64,000 bases of DNA from an uncultured SAR86 cluster bacterium (GTDB taxonomy: Bacteria > Pseudomonadota > Gammaproteobacteria > Magnimaribacterales > D2472): positions 334,104-398,103 of the forward strand of contig CACIJE010000001.1 of the NCBI GenBank assembly GCA_902586925.1, in the 5' to 3' direction. Numbering within the stretch: position 1 is the first letter of the stretch; each line of letters begins with the position of its first letter. The notes under the pieces are model-generated. The model saw only the letters and a list, made by a program, of their open reading frames with translations, was not told the origin of the DNA and ran no database searches. Below, piece by piece: positions 52,897 to 61,706 of the stretch. Position numbers and translations under genes: made by a program.

Positions 52897-53735
52897 CAGA
52901 TGTGTTCAATTAATAAGGTTGGTACGTTATGGGTGTGAGATTTAATTGTTGCAACAAGTGTATTTTCTTTTAAACCTTTTTTTATTGAGGATACTTTAAC
53001 TCCTTCAGTTGAAAGACGTTTGTGAGCATCTTCTATTGACTCTACCTCCCAAGCCAATCCCCAAAGACTGTCTTTAGTATCTTTATCATCTTTTCTTTCT
53101 ATTACTTCGATGGTTGTTTTATTCAATCTAAAAAAAAGCATTCTGCTTTTCCAGTGCTCAATAACTTTATCCAACGCCAATCGGATATTAAACACTTCCT
53201 TGTAGATATTAATAAATCCATCAGCATCATTTGTATTGATAACAACATGATCTAGTTTATTAATCGATGCTTCATGATATTTTTCTTGATTTGGTAATGT
53301 TCCATCAGTGTGCTCAATGATAAAAGAAAAGAGACCACGAGTAAGTTCATCAGGTAAAAAAAGATTTTTCCATTTCCTTGTTTTTTTATTTGTGTCATCA
53401 ATCCCCTCTCCATTAGTAATATCAGAAACAAAATAACCAAGCTTTTTTAATTTGGAGTATGAATTTTCAATATCATCAGTACCAAAACCAACTCCAATTA
53501 GACCTTCTCCATTCTCTTTAATTGAATTAGTTACTAATTCCGCGCCCAAACCTGAACCATTTGCTGCCAAAAGTTCGAAATAGGTATTCTTAAAATTAAA
53601 AATTATATTTTCCGTTCCTAAATCGTTATGAACTCCTCTCCACGCAGGCTTAATGCCAAATATTTTTTTATAATTTTGTTCAGCATGATTTAAATCTTCG
53701 ACAGCTATTATTATGTGATCAAGAGTCGATAACAT
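52896..53735 (-). CDS. Two-domain VOC (glyoxalase/bleomycin-resistance-like) protein
   Basis: 279 residues. Two VOC modules begin LDHIIIAVEDLNHAEQNYKK and LDHVVINTNDADGFINIYKE. Paired beta-alpha-beta-beta-beta units bind a divalent metal. No specific dioxygenase motif stands out. Substrate unknown. Confidence 0.82.
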   Translation of the reverse strand: MLSTLDHIIIAVEDLNHAEQNYKKIFGIKPAWRGVHNDLGTENIIFNFKNTYFELLAANGSGLGAELVTNSIKENGEGLIGVGFGTDDIENSYSKLKKLGYFVSDITNGEGIDDTNKKTRKWKNLFLPDELTRGLFSFIIEHTDGTLPNQEKYHEASINKLDHVVINTNDADGFINIYKEVFNIRLALDKVIEHWKSRMLFFRLNKTTIEVIERKDDKDTKDSLWGLAWEVESIEDAHKRLSTEGVKVSSIKKGLKENTLVATIKSHTHNVPTLLIEHI

Positions 53736-53742
53736 TTCAGAC

Positions 53743-54063
53743 TTAGGTTTTGTAAATATTCACAAGTGTTACACCAATAACAATTATGAATAGTCCAAGA
53801 ATTGTTTGCCAGTTTAAAGATTGTTTATAAAAAATATAACTCAAAATCGCTATTGAAAAAATACCTATACCACTCCACGAAGCATAAACTACAGAAAGAG
53901 GTAGCTTTTGAGAAACTATTGCTAACATATAAAAAGAAAGTCCATATGAAATTAATAAGACTGTAGTTGGAAAAATCTTTGTGAAGTTTTGTGAGACTGG
54001 TAACAACATGGTTCCACAAACTTCGAATAAAATTGCAGCAAACAAAATTAAATACACATTCAT
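53743..54063 (-). CDS. Small multidrug resistance (SMR) family transporter
   Basis: 106 residues, four helices. Glu14 in the first helix matches the essential Glu14 of EmrE; LPLSVVYASWSGIGIF matches the AYAxWSGxG run. Proton antiporter for cations or guanidinium-like compounds. Overlaps the downstream-side GFA gene by 4 bases. Confidence 0.88.
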   Translation of the reverse strand: MNVYLILFAAILFEVCGTMLLPVSQNFTKIFPTTVLLISYGLSFYMLAIVSQKLPLSVVYASWSGIGIFSIAILSYIFYKQSLNWQTILGLFIIVIGVTLVNIYKT

Positions 54064-54425
54064 ATTTTTTTTATGCTTTCTTCAAAATTTATTCCATCAA
54101 AGCTAATCACCTGCCTCACCTTTGGTGGATCATCTACACATTTAAAGTTAATGCTAAACATTTCAGGATGCGATCTAGGTTGATAAAAAGACTTAACACC
54201 ACAAACTTTACAGAAGTAGTGCTTTGCTGATCCTGTCCCAAAATTATATTCTGACAATAATTCATGTCCTGAAATTATTTCAAAAAGTTCATGTTTGACA
54301 AAAAGATGTTGATAATTAAGTAAGTCGCAGATTGAGCAGTTACAATTCCAAATATCTACCAATTCATCAGAAAAGAATTTGTACTTAACTCCTCCACAAT
54401 GGCAACTTCCAGTGAACTCTTTCAT
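54060..54425 (-). CDS. GFA/CENP-V family zinc protein (short)
   Basis: 121 residues. Cys pairs SCHCGGVKYKF, WNCNCSICDLL and KVCGVKSFYQPRSHPEMF. Smaller and clearly different from the copy at 51512. Overlaps the SMR gene by 4 bases. Confidence 0.86.
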   Translation of the reverse strand: MKEFTGSCHCGGVKYKFFSDELVDIWNCNCSICDLLNYQHLFVKHELFEIISGHELLSEYNFGTGSAKHYFCKVCGVKSFYQPRSHPEMFSINFKCVDDPPKVRQVISFDGINFEESIKKI

Positions 54426-54432
54426 ATGTTAG

Positions 54433-54603
54433 CTATAATAAGTAACCAGTAGCAACATACATCCAGAAAGCCATCATAGCAACAGTTAAAAAAAGATATA
54501 TCTGTGCTTGTTTTACTTTATTGCTTTGATATAAAAAAATACAAAATAAAGATCCTATAAATCCAATTGTCAGCGCAATAAATAAATGAGCCTGGTATGT
54601 CAT
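54433..54603 (-). CDS. Small two-TM protein (unknown)
   Basis: 56 residues from the ATG at 54603 (MTYQAHLF), preferred over one at 54642 that lies inside the preceding gene. Two membrane helices (FIALTIGFIGSLFCIFLY and IYLFLTVAMMAFWMYVATGY) joined by a basic loop. No family recognised. Confidence 0.6.
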   Translation of the reverse strand: MTYQAHLFIALTIGFIGSLFCIFLYQSNKVKQAQIYLFLTVAMMAFWMYVATGYLL

Positions 54604-54607
54604 TTCT

Positions 54608-55054
54608 TTAGAACCATCTCCTTGTATTTTTTTTATATTCAATAAATGAATCTGTAAATAATTTATTCATAATGTTTTCTTCAGGGATAATCTGAAACTT
54701 TGTAATAAACATAACAAATAAAATAATAAAGATAATTCCTCCTACAGGATTAAATTGAAGGGCAATGGCTATAAGAATAAATACCATACCTAAATACATA
54801 GGATTTCTAGAATACTTAAAAATGCCAGTAACAACTAGTGCTGATGCTTTTTCGATTGCAATAGGATTTACAGTTGTTTGTTGTTTTTTAAAAGAAGATA
54901 CTGCTGAAATCAAAATTGATAGTCCAATAATAAGCGATAATAAGCTCAATATATTTAATAGTCCGTTGGTAAATGTAGGAAATACTGATTTTGTAAAATA
55001 AATAAGCAGTCCAAATGTGAGTGTGACTATTGGAGGTGGAATTTTATTATTCAT
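54608..55054 (-). CDS. Isoprenylcysteine carboxyl methyltransferase-like (ICMT/PEMT) protein
   Basis: 148 residues, four helices. KASALVVTGIFKYSRNPMYLGM is the ICMT/PEMT hallmark, with IPEENIMNKLFTDSFIEYKK at the end for SAM binding. Methylates an unknown lipid or small acceptor at the membrane. Start overlaps the methyltransferase gene by 4 bases. Confidence 0.87.
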   Translation of the reverse strand: MNNKIPPPIVTLTFGLLIYFTKSVFPTFTNGLLNILSLLSLIIGLSILISAVSSFKKQQTTVNPIAIEKASALVVTGIFKYSRNPMYLGMVFILIAIALQFNPVGGIIFIILFVMFITKFQIIPEENIMNKLFTDSFIEYKKNTRRWF

Positions 55055-55827
55055 GTCTTCTTAAATAGAAGTGTCATCCTGTCACTTTCTCCTATGTTCA
55101 AGTATTTTTGTTTGTCTTGCTCTTTCAGCCTGAGAGAAGGAGGTAATGTCCATACTCCTTTTGGATGATCTTTAGAATCCTTTGAATTAGCATTAATTTC
55201 AGATTTTGAAACTAACGTGAATCCATGTTTTTCTGCGATTTCTATTGCATGTTCCTCGGTTACATATCCACTTTTTTTCATTTCATTCATTGTTGTTCCT
55301 GGATCGGCTCTATGCTCAACGACTCCAAAAACACCTCCAGGTTTTAATGCGTTGTAGGTATTTGAAAATATTTGATCTATCTGAGGACCTAACCAATTAT
55401 GAAGATTTCTAAAAGTTAAAACAGCATCTATTGAATTTGGTGCTGCTAATTCTGAGCTAAGATCAACAATTTTTACATTTTTGTAAATGGTATTTGAAGC
55501 CATCTTTTTTTCAAAATTTGCTCTTCCTCTTTTAAAGTAAGAAATTTGGGAATCTTTATCAAAATGTGCTGCGATCAGTTGACCAGGATCATGTAAATAT
55601 TGTGCAAGTATTTCTGTATACCATCCTGAACCAGGTGAGAGTTCTACTACTTTCATATCATGTTTAATGCCAAAAAATGACAATGTTTCATAGGGATTTC
55701 GATAAGAATCTCTTTGTATATTCTTTTCATCCCTAATTCCATCATCAATGACTTTCTTTAAATCATGGGAAAATGAATTCTGACTGAATATCGAGATAGA
55801 TAATAAAAATGTAAATAAAATTTTCAT
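55051..55827 (-). CDS. Exported class I SAM-methyltransferase-like protein
   Basis: 258 residues. Signal peptide (KILFTFLLSISIFSQNSFS), then KVVELSPGSGWYTEILAQYL as motif I and AVLTFRNLHNWLGPQ. COG4798-type predicted periplasmic methyltransferase; SAM outside the cytoplasm is problematic, so the role may be non-catalytic. A 10-base perfect inverted repeat covers its start region. Confidence 0.82.
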   Translation of the reverse strand: MKILFTFLLSISIFSQNSFSHDLKKVIDDGIRDEKNIQRDSYRNPYETLSFFGIKHDMKVVELSPGSGWYTEILAQYLHDPGQLIAAHFDKDSQISYFKRGRANFEKKMASNTIYKNVKIVDLSSELAAPNSIDAVLTFRNLHNWLGPQIDQIFSNTYNALKPGGVFGVVEHRADPGTTMNEMKKSGYVTEEHAIEIAEKHGFTLVSKSEINANSKDSKDHPKGVWTLPPSLRLKEQDKQKYLNIGESDRMTLLFKKT

Positions 55828-55853
55828 ATTATTACTTTAAATTAGTAATAATA
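55827..55853. repeat. Perfect 10-bp inverted repeat (7-bp spacer) at the methyltransferase start
   Basis: TATTATTACT (55827-55836), spacer TTAAATT, AGTAATAATA (55844-55853). It abuts the ATG of the minus-strand methyltransferase and lies in the 117-base divergent region before the SPFH gene. Could be an operator or a hairpin in the 5' leader that hides the ribosome site. Confidence 0.6.
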
Positions 55854-55944
55854 AATGTTCTACAATTATTTTTAATGTTTATAAAACTCATTTGATTTGG
55901 GAAACTGAAAATCAGGTGTTATTATTTTTAGAGGAGAAAAAAAT

Positions 55945-56874
55945 ATGGGCATTGCAGTCAGTGATATCGTCTTAGTTGTCTTAGTAATTTTAATTATCTA
56001 TGTAGTTTTTCTATCTATCAAAATTGTGCCTCAATCAAAAGTATTTGTTATTGAGAGATTTGGTAAATTTACAAGAATCTTAGAATCTGGGCTATCTTTA
56101 ATTGTTCCTTTTGTTGATAGGGTTGCTTTTCGAGTAGATATCCTAGAAAGACAATTGCCTCCATTTAAAATGTCAGTTATCACAGAAGATAATGTTGAAG
56201 TTGAGTTAGTAGCTACAGTTTTTTTTAGAGTGTTAGATGCTGCAAAGTCTGTATACAGAATTAGAAATATTGACCTTGCAATTGAAAATACTGCTATATC
56301 GGTAGTTCGTTCAGCTGCAGGAAAACTTGAGCTAGATGATCTACAATCAAGCCGAGAAGCAATGAACCAAGAAATTGCTGCAAGACTTTCAAAAGCTGCT
56401 GAAGTATGGGGTGTTGAGGTAACAAGAACAGAAATTCTTGATGTTCTGGTAGACGAAAAAACAAAAGAGTCACAAAGACAGCAGTTAAATGCTGAGAGAG
56501 AAAGAAGAGCAGCTATCGCGAGAGCGGAAGGCGACAAAAGAAGTGTTGAACTGAAGGCAGATGCTGAACTTTATGAAGCAAAAAAACAGGCAGAAGCAGT
56601 AAAAGTTGAGGCTGATGCTGAGGCCTATGCCGTAAAAATTAAAGCAGAGGCGGACGCAAAACAAACTGAATTGATAGCTGAAGCTATTAATAATAATGGT
56701 CAATCAGCAATAAATTATGAAATTATGAAAAGGCAGGTTGAAGGACTTTCAGATATTGCTTCATCTAATCAAACTAAGACACTTTTTATACCATCTGATA
56801 TAACTAAAGCACTTGGCACCCTTGAATTGTTTCTTGACGGAATAGTAAATAAAGAAGTTAAAAATGATAATTGA
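55945..56874 (+). CDS. SPFH/band-7 (paraslipin QmcA-like) membrane protein
   Basis: 309 residues. N-terminal membrane helix (VLVVLVILIIYVVFLSI), then SPFH domain (PQSKVFVIERFGKF, VDILERQLPPF, AAGKLELDDLQSSREAMN) and a long Ala/Glu/Lys coiled coil. Forms membrane microdomain scaffolds with proteases. GAGGAG ribosome site. Next gene is NfeD-like, the usual partner, overlapping by 11 bases. Confidence 0.93.
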   Translation: MGIAVSDIVLVVLVILIIYVVFLSIKIVPQSKVFVIERFGKFTRILESGLSLIVPFVDRVAFRVDILERQLPPFKMSVITEDNVEVELVATVFFRVLDAAKSVYRIRNIDLAIENTAISVVRSAAGKLELDDLQSSREAMNQEIAARLSKAAEVWGVEVTRTEILDVLVDEKTKESQRQQLNAERERRAAIARAEGDKRSVELKADAELYEAKKQAEAVKVEADAEAYAVKIKAEADAKQTELIAEAINNNGQSAINYEIMKRQVEGLSDIASSNQTKTLFIPSDITKALGTLELFLDGIVNKEVKNDN

Positions 56875-57154
56875 AACTCTTTTGTACTCAGGAAATGTTT
56901 GGTTGATCATTGGCTTAATCCTTGCAATTCTAGAGCTTACGAATGGTACATTGATAGTTTTCTTGCCAACTGGGTTAAGCGGACTACTTACGGGCTTAGT
57001 TTTAAAATTACAAGAAAACGAAACGCTAAGTATTCTTTTGAGGGATTGGGCTATAACACTAACTTTTTGGGCAATTATCTCATTGCTCCTGTCATTAGCT
57101 TTAAATTTTCTTGTTAAAAAAAGAATGACGTCGAAAGATATTAATAATTATTAA
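56864..57154 (+). CDS. NfeD-like short membrane protein (YbbK-type)
   Basis: 96 residues, three helices (NVWLIIGLILAILELTNGTL, LSGLLTGLVL, WAIISLLLSLALNFLV). The usual C-terminal OB domain of NfeD is missing, so it is a short form. Partner of the SPFH protein. The tail ends 15 bases from the convergent hydrolase. Confidence 0.8.
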   Translation: MIIETLLYSGNVWLIIGLILAILELTNGTLIVFLPTGLSGLLTGLVLKLQENETLSILLRDWAITLTFWAIISLLLSLALNFLVKKRMTSKDINNY

Positions 57155-57169
57155 TCAATTTAATACTTC

Positions 57170-58003
57170 TTAATCTTTTATATTTTTGCTGATAAATGCA
57201 GTTATTTTATTTCTTATAAGATTGTCTTCATCATCAGAAAAATAATAATGTCCTCCTCCTTCAATAGTTAAAAGATGATGTTTTTTATTTAACTTCTTTT
57301 CAAGGAGCTGAGCTTGTTGATAAGGAACCCATCTATCATTGGTGCCATGTATTGTTAAAACTTCAGGTCCGTTTTTAGTAGTAATCATGTTCATCGGAGA
57401 TAGATTTATTGATGCTTCACTAATACTGACATCTTCTGGTATCCATCTTCTTACATAATTAGAAGCTTTAAAAAATTTAGTTTTGTCTAAAAATTTATAA
57501 GTGTTCTCAATTTCTGTAATTCCAAATAAATTTATAACTGCTTTTGGACTTTGTTTTGGGTTACATTTTTTATCTTTATAATTTTCAGAATATCCAACCA
57601 TTAATGCAAGATGGCCTCCTGCACTTGCACCTGCCACTATAATGTCATCCATTGATAGTTCTCGTAATTCAATCTCGCGGATTATTCTATCGTAAGCACA
57701 AATAACATCATTAACTGCATAAGGTGCGCTAGCTTCTCCTATTCTGTATCCAATCATAAAAACATTAAAATCTTCATGTTCAACAAAATGATTATGAAAT
57801 CTTCTTATCCATCTTTCTGATCTTTTGTCACCATATAACCATCCACCACCATGAATCCATATCAAAACCTTATCTGTAGAGCCTTTATAAAAATCAATTG
57901 CTTGCTTTGTATTATCACCGTATGAAATTTCGACACTATCTAAAATTTCATCGGAGGCTATGAATAAAGGTATAAGTAGTAAAAATCTTGAAAGATAATT
58001 CAT
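57170..58003 (-). CDS. Exported alpha/beta hydrolase
   Basis: 277 residues from ATG at 58003, which gives a signal peptide (YLSRFLLLIPLFIAS) and a 7-base gap from the VTT gene; longer frames would run into that gene. HGGGWLYGDKRSE is the oxyanion segment, VAGASAGGHLALMVG the nucleophile elbow, and HGTNDRWVP with EGGGHYY gives Asp and His. Esterase/lipase of the HSL or BD-FAE type, probably in the periplasm. Confidence 0.86.
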   Translation of the reverse strand: MNYLSRFLLLIPLFIASDEILDSVEISYGDNTKQAIDFYKGSTDKVLIWIHGGGWLYGDKRSERWIRRFHNHFVEHEDFNVFMIGYRIGEASAPYAVNDVICAYDRIIREIELRELSMDDIIVAGASAGGHLALMVGYSENYKDKKCNPKQSPKAVINLFGITEIENTYKFLDKTKFFKASNYVRRWIPEDVSISEASINLSPMNMITTKNGPEVLTIHGTNDRWVPYQQAQLLEKKLNKKHHLLTIEGGGHYYFSDDEDNLIRNKITAFISKNIKD

Positions 58004-58010
58004 GAAATGG

Positions 58011-58652
58011 TTAGTCTTTGTAAAATTTAATATATAAAAAATACAATGTTGCTGGAAGAATAGCAATTCCAAAGAATGCAAGATACGAAGAGTCATTCTC
58101 AATTGCTGCTGCGCCTATACCAGAAAAAATTATAGCAACTCCAATATTTGTTATGCCAACTACTAAAAAGAAGGCTTTAAAAGATATTTTTGAAAGTCCT
58201 GCTGTGATTGCTGTTAACTCAGCAAAACCAGGAATAGGTCTAGATATTATTAAACCTATAATATTAAAATCTTTTAAGGTTGTTTGAGCTTTAGTGAATT
58301 CTCTATCGCCAACTATTTTTTTTACGATAGGTTCTCCAGCGAAACGTCCTATAAAATAAGCAACAGTTGCTCCTAAGTTAAGCCCAACCCAAACAACAAA
58401 TGTAGCAATGGCCCAGCCTAAAGACATTCCAGCAAAAGTATTTGTAAGACCGTTTGGAACAGGCAATATAACGTCGGCAGTTAAAGCTAAGATTACTATT
58501 AAAGATACTAACAATTTGTCAGATCCTGCCCAATCAAGTGCAATATCTCCATAGCTATCAAGTGAAGTTTCTAATAAAGTTAATGGTAAGACTAAAGTAG
58601 TAAAAATTATTACACTAAAAAAAATAAATTTAATCCAAAGTGGTATTTTCAT
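58011..58652 (-). CDS. VTT/DedA-like (SNARE-associated) membrane protein
   Basis: 213 residues, about six helices. GLNLGATVAYFIGRFAGEPI and SRPIPGFAELTAITAGLSKI are the VTT/TVP38 pattern. Family members include lipid scramblases and carriers. Lies between DoxX and hydrolase genes, same strand. Confidence 0.83.
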   Translation of the reverse strand: MKIPLWIKFIFFSVIIFTTLVLPLTLLETSLDSYGDIALDWAGSDKLLVSLIVILALTADVILPVPNGLTNTFAGMSLGWAIATFVVWVGLNLGATVAYFIGRFAGEPIVKKIVGDREFTKAQTTLKDFNIIGLIISRPIPGFAELTAITAGLSKISFKAFFLVVGITNIGVAIIFSGIGAAAIENDSSYLAFFGIAILPATLYFLYIKFYKD

Positions 58653-58667
58653 TTAAATATCATTTAT

Positions 58668-59051
58668 TTAATCAATATGAATAGCTGCTAAAAGTAAAAG
58701 GCCAGCAAAAATACCTAAATTTTTAAAAAAGTTTTGCATCTCATGAGCTGAATCTACCCCCTCATAAGCATTCCAAAAATCATGCAAATTTAAATTTATT
58801 AGTATGGTCATTAGAGCAAATCCAAGTGCAAAGATAACAACCTGTTTATTTATTAACAAACTTATGCCTCCAACCACCTGTAAAACTCCAACAATTGCCA
58901 AAAGAATAGGAGCCATAAAAATATTATGAGTGTCCATAAGATTTACTTGATCATCCCAAGCGATAAATTTTCCTACTCCAGGTAATAGGAAATATAACGC
59001 AAGAAAAATTCGACCTATATGAATTAAAGTGTTTTTTATACTTTTTTCCAT
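58668..59051 (-). CDS. DoxX family membrane protein
   Basis: 127 residues, four helices; HIGRIFLALYFLLPGVGKF and LLAIVGVLQVVGGISLLI fit DoxX. Small redox or stress-linked membrane family. Overlaps the lipocalin-like gene end by 16 bases. Confidence 0.83.
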   Translation of the reverse strand: MEKSIKNTLIHIGRIFLALYFLLPGVGKFIAWDDQVNLMDTHNIFMAPILLAIVGVLQVVGGISLLINKQVVIFALGFALMTILINLNLHDFWNAYEGVDSAHEMQNFFKNLGIFAGLLLLAAIHID

Positions 59052-59518
59052 ATTAATAAATCTTTAAAGTTATTAAATTCTGCAGATAATGTAAGCAAAG
59101 TATTTTTTGATGAGAAAGAATGTTTTCTTATTAAAGTTGTGCCAACCCACTGAGGCAGAAGGCTAAGTTTTATATTGTGATAAACATTAGAATCATCTGC
59201 GTTGAATGTACCTGCATATGAGACATAGCCATTCGAGGCTAAAAAAAAGCTCTTAATTGTCTCTAATAAATCTCCATCAATTGAAATTTCAGTTTCATTT
59301 TGAAGAAGGTGACTTATTTTTGAAATTTTTACTCTGTCATTAGATACGTTTATACGATCTTTTTGCATTAAATTTGCTGACATCCAACCATCAGGGTGAT
59401 ACATCAAATAGCCGCTTACTTTACCTGAAAAAGGATAGGTTTTTTTTCCATCTGGTTTTTCAACAGACCATTCATTTAGTTCCCATATTCCTAAAAAATT
59501 TTTTTCCATTTCAGACAT
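59036..59518 (-). CDS. Lipocalin-like domain protein
   Basis: About 160 residues from ATG at 59518; an in-frame TTG at 59527 would add three. LGIWELNEWSVEKPDGKKTY, SGYLMYHPDGWMSANLM and FLASNGYVSYAGTF match the lipocalin-like domain of small bacterial proteins (Lipocalin_5 type). No signal peptide. Ligand unknown. Confidence 0.8.
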   Translation of the reverse strand: MSEMEKNFLGIWELNEWSVEKPDGKKTYPFSGKVSGYLMYHPDGWMSANLMQKDRINVSNDRVKISKISHLLQNETEISIDGDLLETIKSFFLASNGYVSYAGTFNADDSNVYHNIKLSLLPQWVGTTLIRKHSFSSKNTLLTLSAEFNNFKDLLIWKKV

Positions 59519-59531
59519 TGTTAACAAAAAA

Positions 59532-59801
59532 TTATATCTTTAAAGTCTCATCAAGAATAAACATCTCAACACCACCTGTTATTTTGTCCTCAGACATTGC
59601 TTCCACAGTTGCTGGATCATTAAAAACTTTTACAAATTCATCAGCATCATTTGTTTCAAAAACAGCAATTACAGTTTTATCATTTGCTGCTCCCATATGT
59701 GCAAGAGAAACTCCTTGACTCTTGAAAAGATCAATATGAGTCTTAAATTTCTCTCTCCAATAATCGACACTCTCTACCTCTGCTCTTACTGCTATTAACA
59801 T
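59532..59801 (-). CDS. Small ferredoxin-like barrel protein (Dabb/ABM-like)
   Basis: 89 residues. Pattern LIAVRAEVESVDYWREKF ... VIAVFETNDADEFVKVFND fits the dimeric alpha-beta barrel fold. No catalytic motif recognised. ATG has GGAGA 9 bases upstream. Confidence 0.68.
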   Translation of the reverse strand: MLIAVRAEVESVDYWREKFKTHIDLFKSQGVSLAHMGAANDKTVIAVFETNDADEFVKVFNDPATVEAMSEDKITGGVEMFILDETLKI

Positions 59802-59805
59802 TTTT

Positions 59806-60492
59806 TTATCTCCTTAATAATATAATGATCCAACGACCAAGGTTTAAAATATCGGCCAACGCAGCCGACACATAAGTAAGGGCTGCTGCCCTAAGAATAC
59901 TATTAACAGCTTTCTCATTTGACTGCGACACGTAATTCCCTTCCCTCAATACAGGAAGCGCTTTAGAAAAACTTGCATCAAATTCAATCGGCAGAGTCAC
60001 CGCATGAATCATCATTCGAGCAACAAAACCAGATAGGCCTAGTAAAAGTAGTAAAGAAAATGGCATTGGATGCCTAGTAATAATACCAATCACTGGTGAC
60101 AAAGAAATAATGATAGCACTCAAACGTGCCACCTTATCAACAACAGGTACCATCTTTGTTCTTATTGCCAGACGTTTATCACCCTGCTGATCTTGAATAG
60201 CATGTCCAACTTCATGAGCCGCAATAGAGATTGCTGTTAACGATTTAGATTCATAATGATCTCGTGAAAGCCTTACTTTTTTTTCAATTGGATCATAATG
60301 ATCTCCAAGCTCAGTTACTTCAACCTTTACATCTTTTAAAGAAAATCGCTCAATTAAATGCTCTGCGAGCTCTCCACCAGTACCTGGCATTTCAGGTTTC
60401 TCCGATGAATACCTCCTCATAACCAACTTAACCCACAAAGATGGTCCAAACACCACTGCTAGAATAATAAGCGCGCCCACCGCAAAAAACAT
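59806..60492 (-). CDS. Membrane zinc metallopeptidase (YugP/COG2738-like)
   Basis: 228 residues. Zinc motif AISIAAHEVGHAIQDQ (HExxH) with a membrane helix at each end (GALIILAVVFGPSLWV; later three). DHYESKSLTAI precedes the motif as usual. Predicted membrane protease. Confidence 0.9.
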   Translation of the reverse strand: MFFAVGALIILAVVFGPSLWVKLVMRRYSSEKPEMPGTGGELAEHLIERFSLKDVKVEVTELGDHYDPIEKKVRLSRDHYESKSLTAISIAAHEVGHAIQDQQGDKRLAIRTKMVPVVDKVARLSAIIISLSPVIGIITRHPMPFSLLLLLGLSGFVARMMIHAVTLPIEFDASFSKALPVLREGNYVSQSNEKAVNSILRAAALTYVSAALADILNLGRWIIILLRR

Positions 60493-60558
60493 ATTTTATC
60501 CTCCTAAAAATATTCTCTGTTGTTCAAATCTAATTTAATTTAATTTTTTAAATATCAG

Positions 60559-61632
60559 TTATCTATTCCTTGAGACTTTTATTAAGGCTGCTCCTAAATT
60601 GGCAACATAAAATGGTTGTGATTCATCACCAACTATCAGTCCAGTAAGCAGACCTGGCATCTTTCCAGTCAATTCAGGTGTAAGTAACTGTGAAAAGCCA
60701 TTCCCAGTCTCCATAAGTCTGATGCCTTCTTCCATATTCATAAGACCAACTTTCGTTTGCGCATCAAATACTACATAAGATTCACCATTTTCTGGATCAA
60801 TTGAGTAAATTTGGTTTGATAAAGGAGATGCAACCCATAACTTACCTTCACTATTAAGCTCCATATTATCTGGGGTGGGCATAACTACTAAGGTGGTTTG
60901 ATTTGAGAGAAATCCAGTAGATATGTCTAAATCAAAAGACAAAACCCTATTTTTCATCATTTCAGAGAGGTAAAGCTTATTCCTCTTCTCATCTATGTAA
61001 AATCCATTAGCAAAATATAAGTTTTTAAGTATTAGTTCTGGCTTGGAAAGAGTTCCATCTTTAGAAACAGGGAGTCTATACAAAGCACCATCCGGGATGG
61101 CTTTGTCTAGTGCTCCAAATAATCTCTCTTCATTTTGATTTTGAGTTGATTGAGTGAACCAAAGAGAACCTGTTGAATCCTCTCTTGCGGTATTTGCTCC
61201 ATATTTATGAGAATAAATTATTTCACTAGAATTAGTTTGTATTGATGTCTTATAAATCTTTCCATTAAAAACATCAGCTGTAATAATATATTGCTTATCT
61301 GGCGTGAGATGAACTCCATTGGGTCCAGATTCAACAACCGGTGGATTATGTTCATAAGCCAAAGCTTCAAAATTTCCAAAAGGAGAGACCTTTCCAGAAA
61401 GATCAATCTTGGCAAGACCATATCTTTGATCAGCAACAACTAAAGTTCCATCATTAAGCATCACACCATCTTCTGGTCTCGAAAGTTTGCTGCCCTCCGG
61501 ATATTCCTCTCCATCTGATATATTCCAAGAGACTTTTTTAGATGAATTATTATCAACAGAGCAGGAGATAATTGAAAAAAGAAAGAAGAATAAAGTAACT
61601 TTTTTGAAGTTTAATAAAGGTTGTAAAGTCAT
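60559..61632 (-). CDS. SMP-30/gluconolactonase-like lipoprotein
   Basis: 357 residues, beta-propeller. Type II signal with lipobox Cys (FLFSIISCSVDN). Landmarks: LSRPEDGVMLNDGTLVVADQ, ESGPNGVHLTPDKQYIITAD, ANGFYIDEKRNKLYLSEM and PTPDNMELNSEGKLWVAS. Possible lactonase or carbohydrate-binding protein. ATG has a strong GGAG. A degenerate glmS-tail-like repeat lies 31 bases upstream. Confidence 0.85.
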   Translation of the reverse strand: MTLQPLLNFKKVTLFFFLFSIISCSVDNNSSKKVSWNISDGEEYPEGSKLSRPEDGVMLNDGTLVVADQRYGLAKIDLSGKVSPFGNFEALAYEHNPPVVESGPNGVHLTPDKQYIITADVFNGKIYKTSIQTNSSEIIYSHKYGANTAREDSTGSLWFTQSTQNQNEERLFGALDKAIPDGALYRLPVSKDGTLSKPELILKNLYFANGFYIDEKRNKLYLSEMMKNRVLSFDLDISTGFLSNQTTLVVMPTPDNMELNSEGKLWVASPLSNQIYSIDPENGESYVVFDAQTKVGLMNMEEGIRLMETGNGFSQLLTPELTGKMPGLLTGLIVGDESQPFYVANLGAALIKVSRNR

Positions 61633-61663
61633 AGTATCTCCTTAAAAATAATATTCTGTTTTG

Positions 61664-61682
61664 TTAATCTCCACCATACAGA
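61664..61682 (-). repeat. Degenerate glmS-tail-like repeat (copy G)
   Basis: On the minus strand TCTGTATGGTGGAGATTAA, alignable with TCTGTTACGGTGGAGTAA of copy E with one gap. It lies 31 bases before the SMP-30 ATG, as the better copies do. The decay makes this assignment weak. Confidence 0.35.
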
Positions 61683-61706
61683 GTGTCTTAGCAAGATTAA
61701 TTATTA

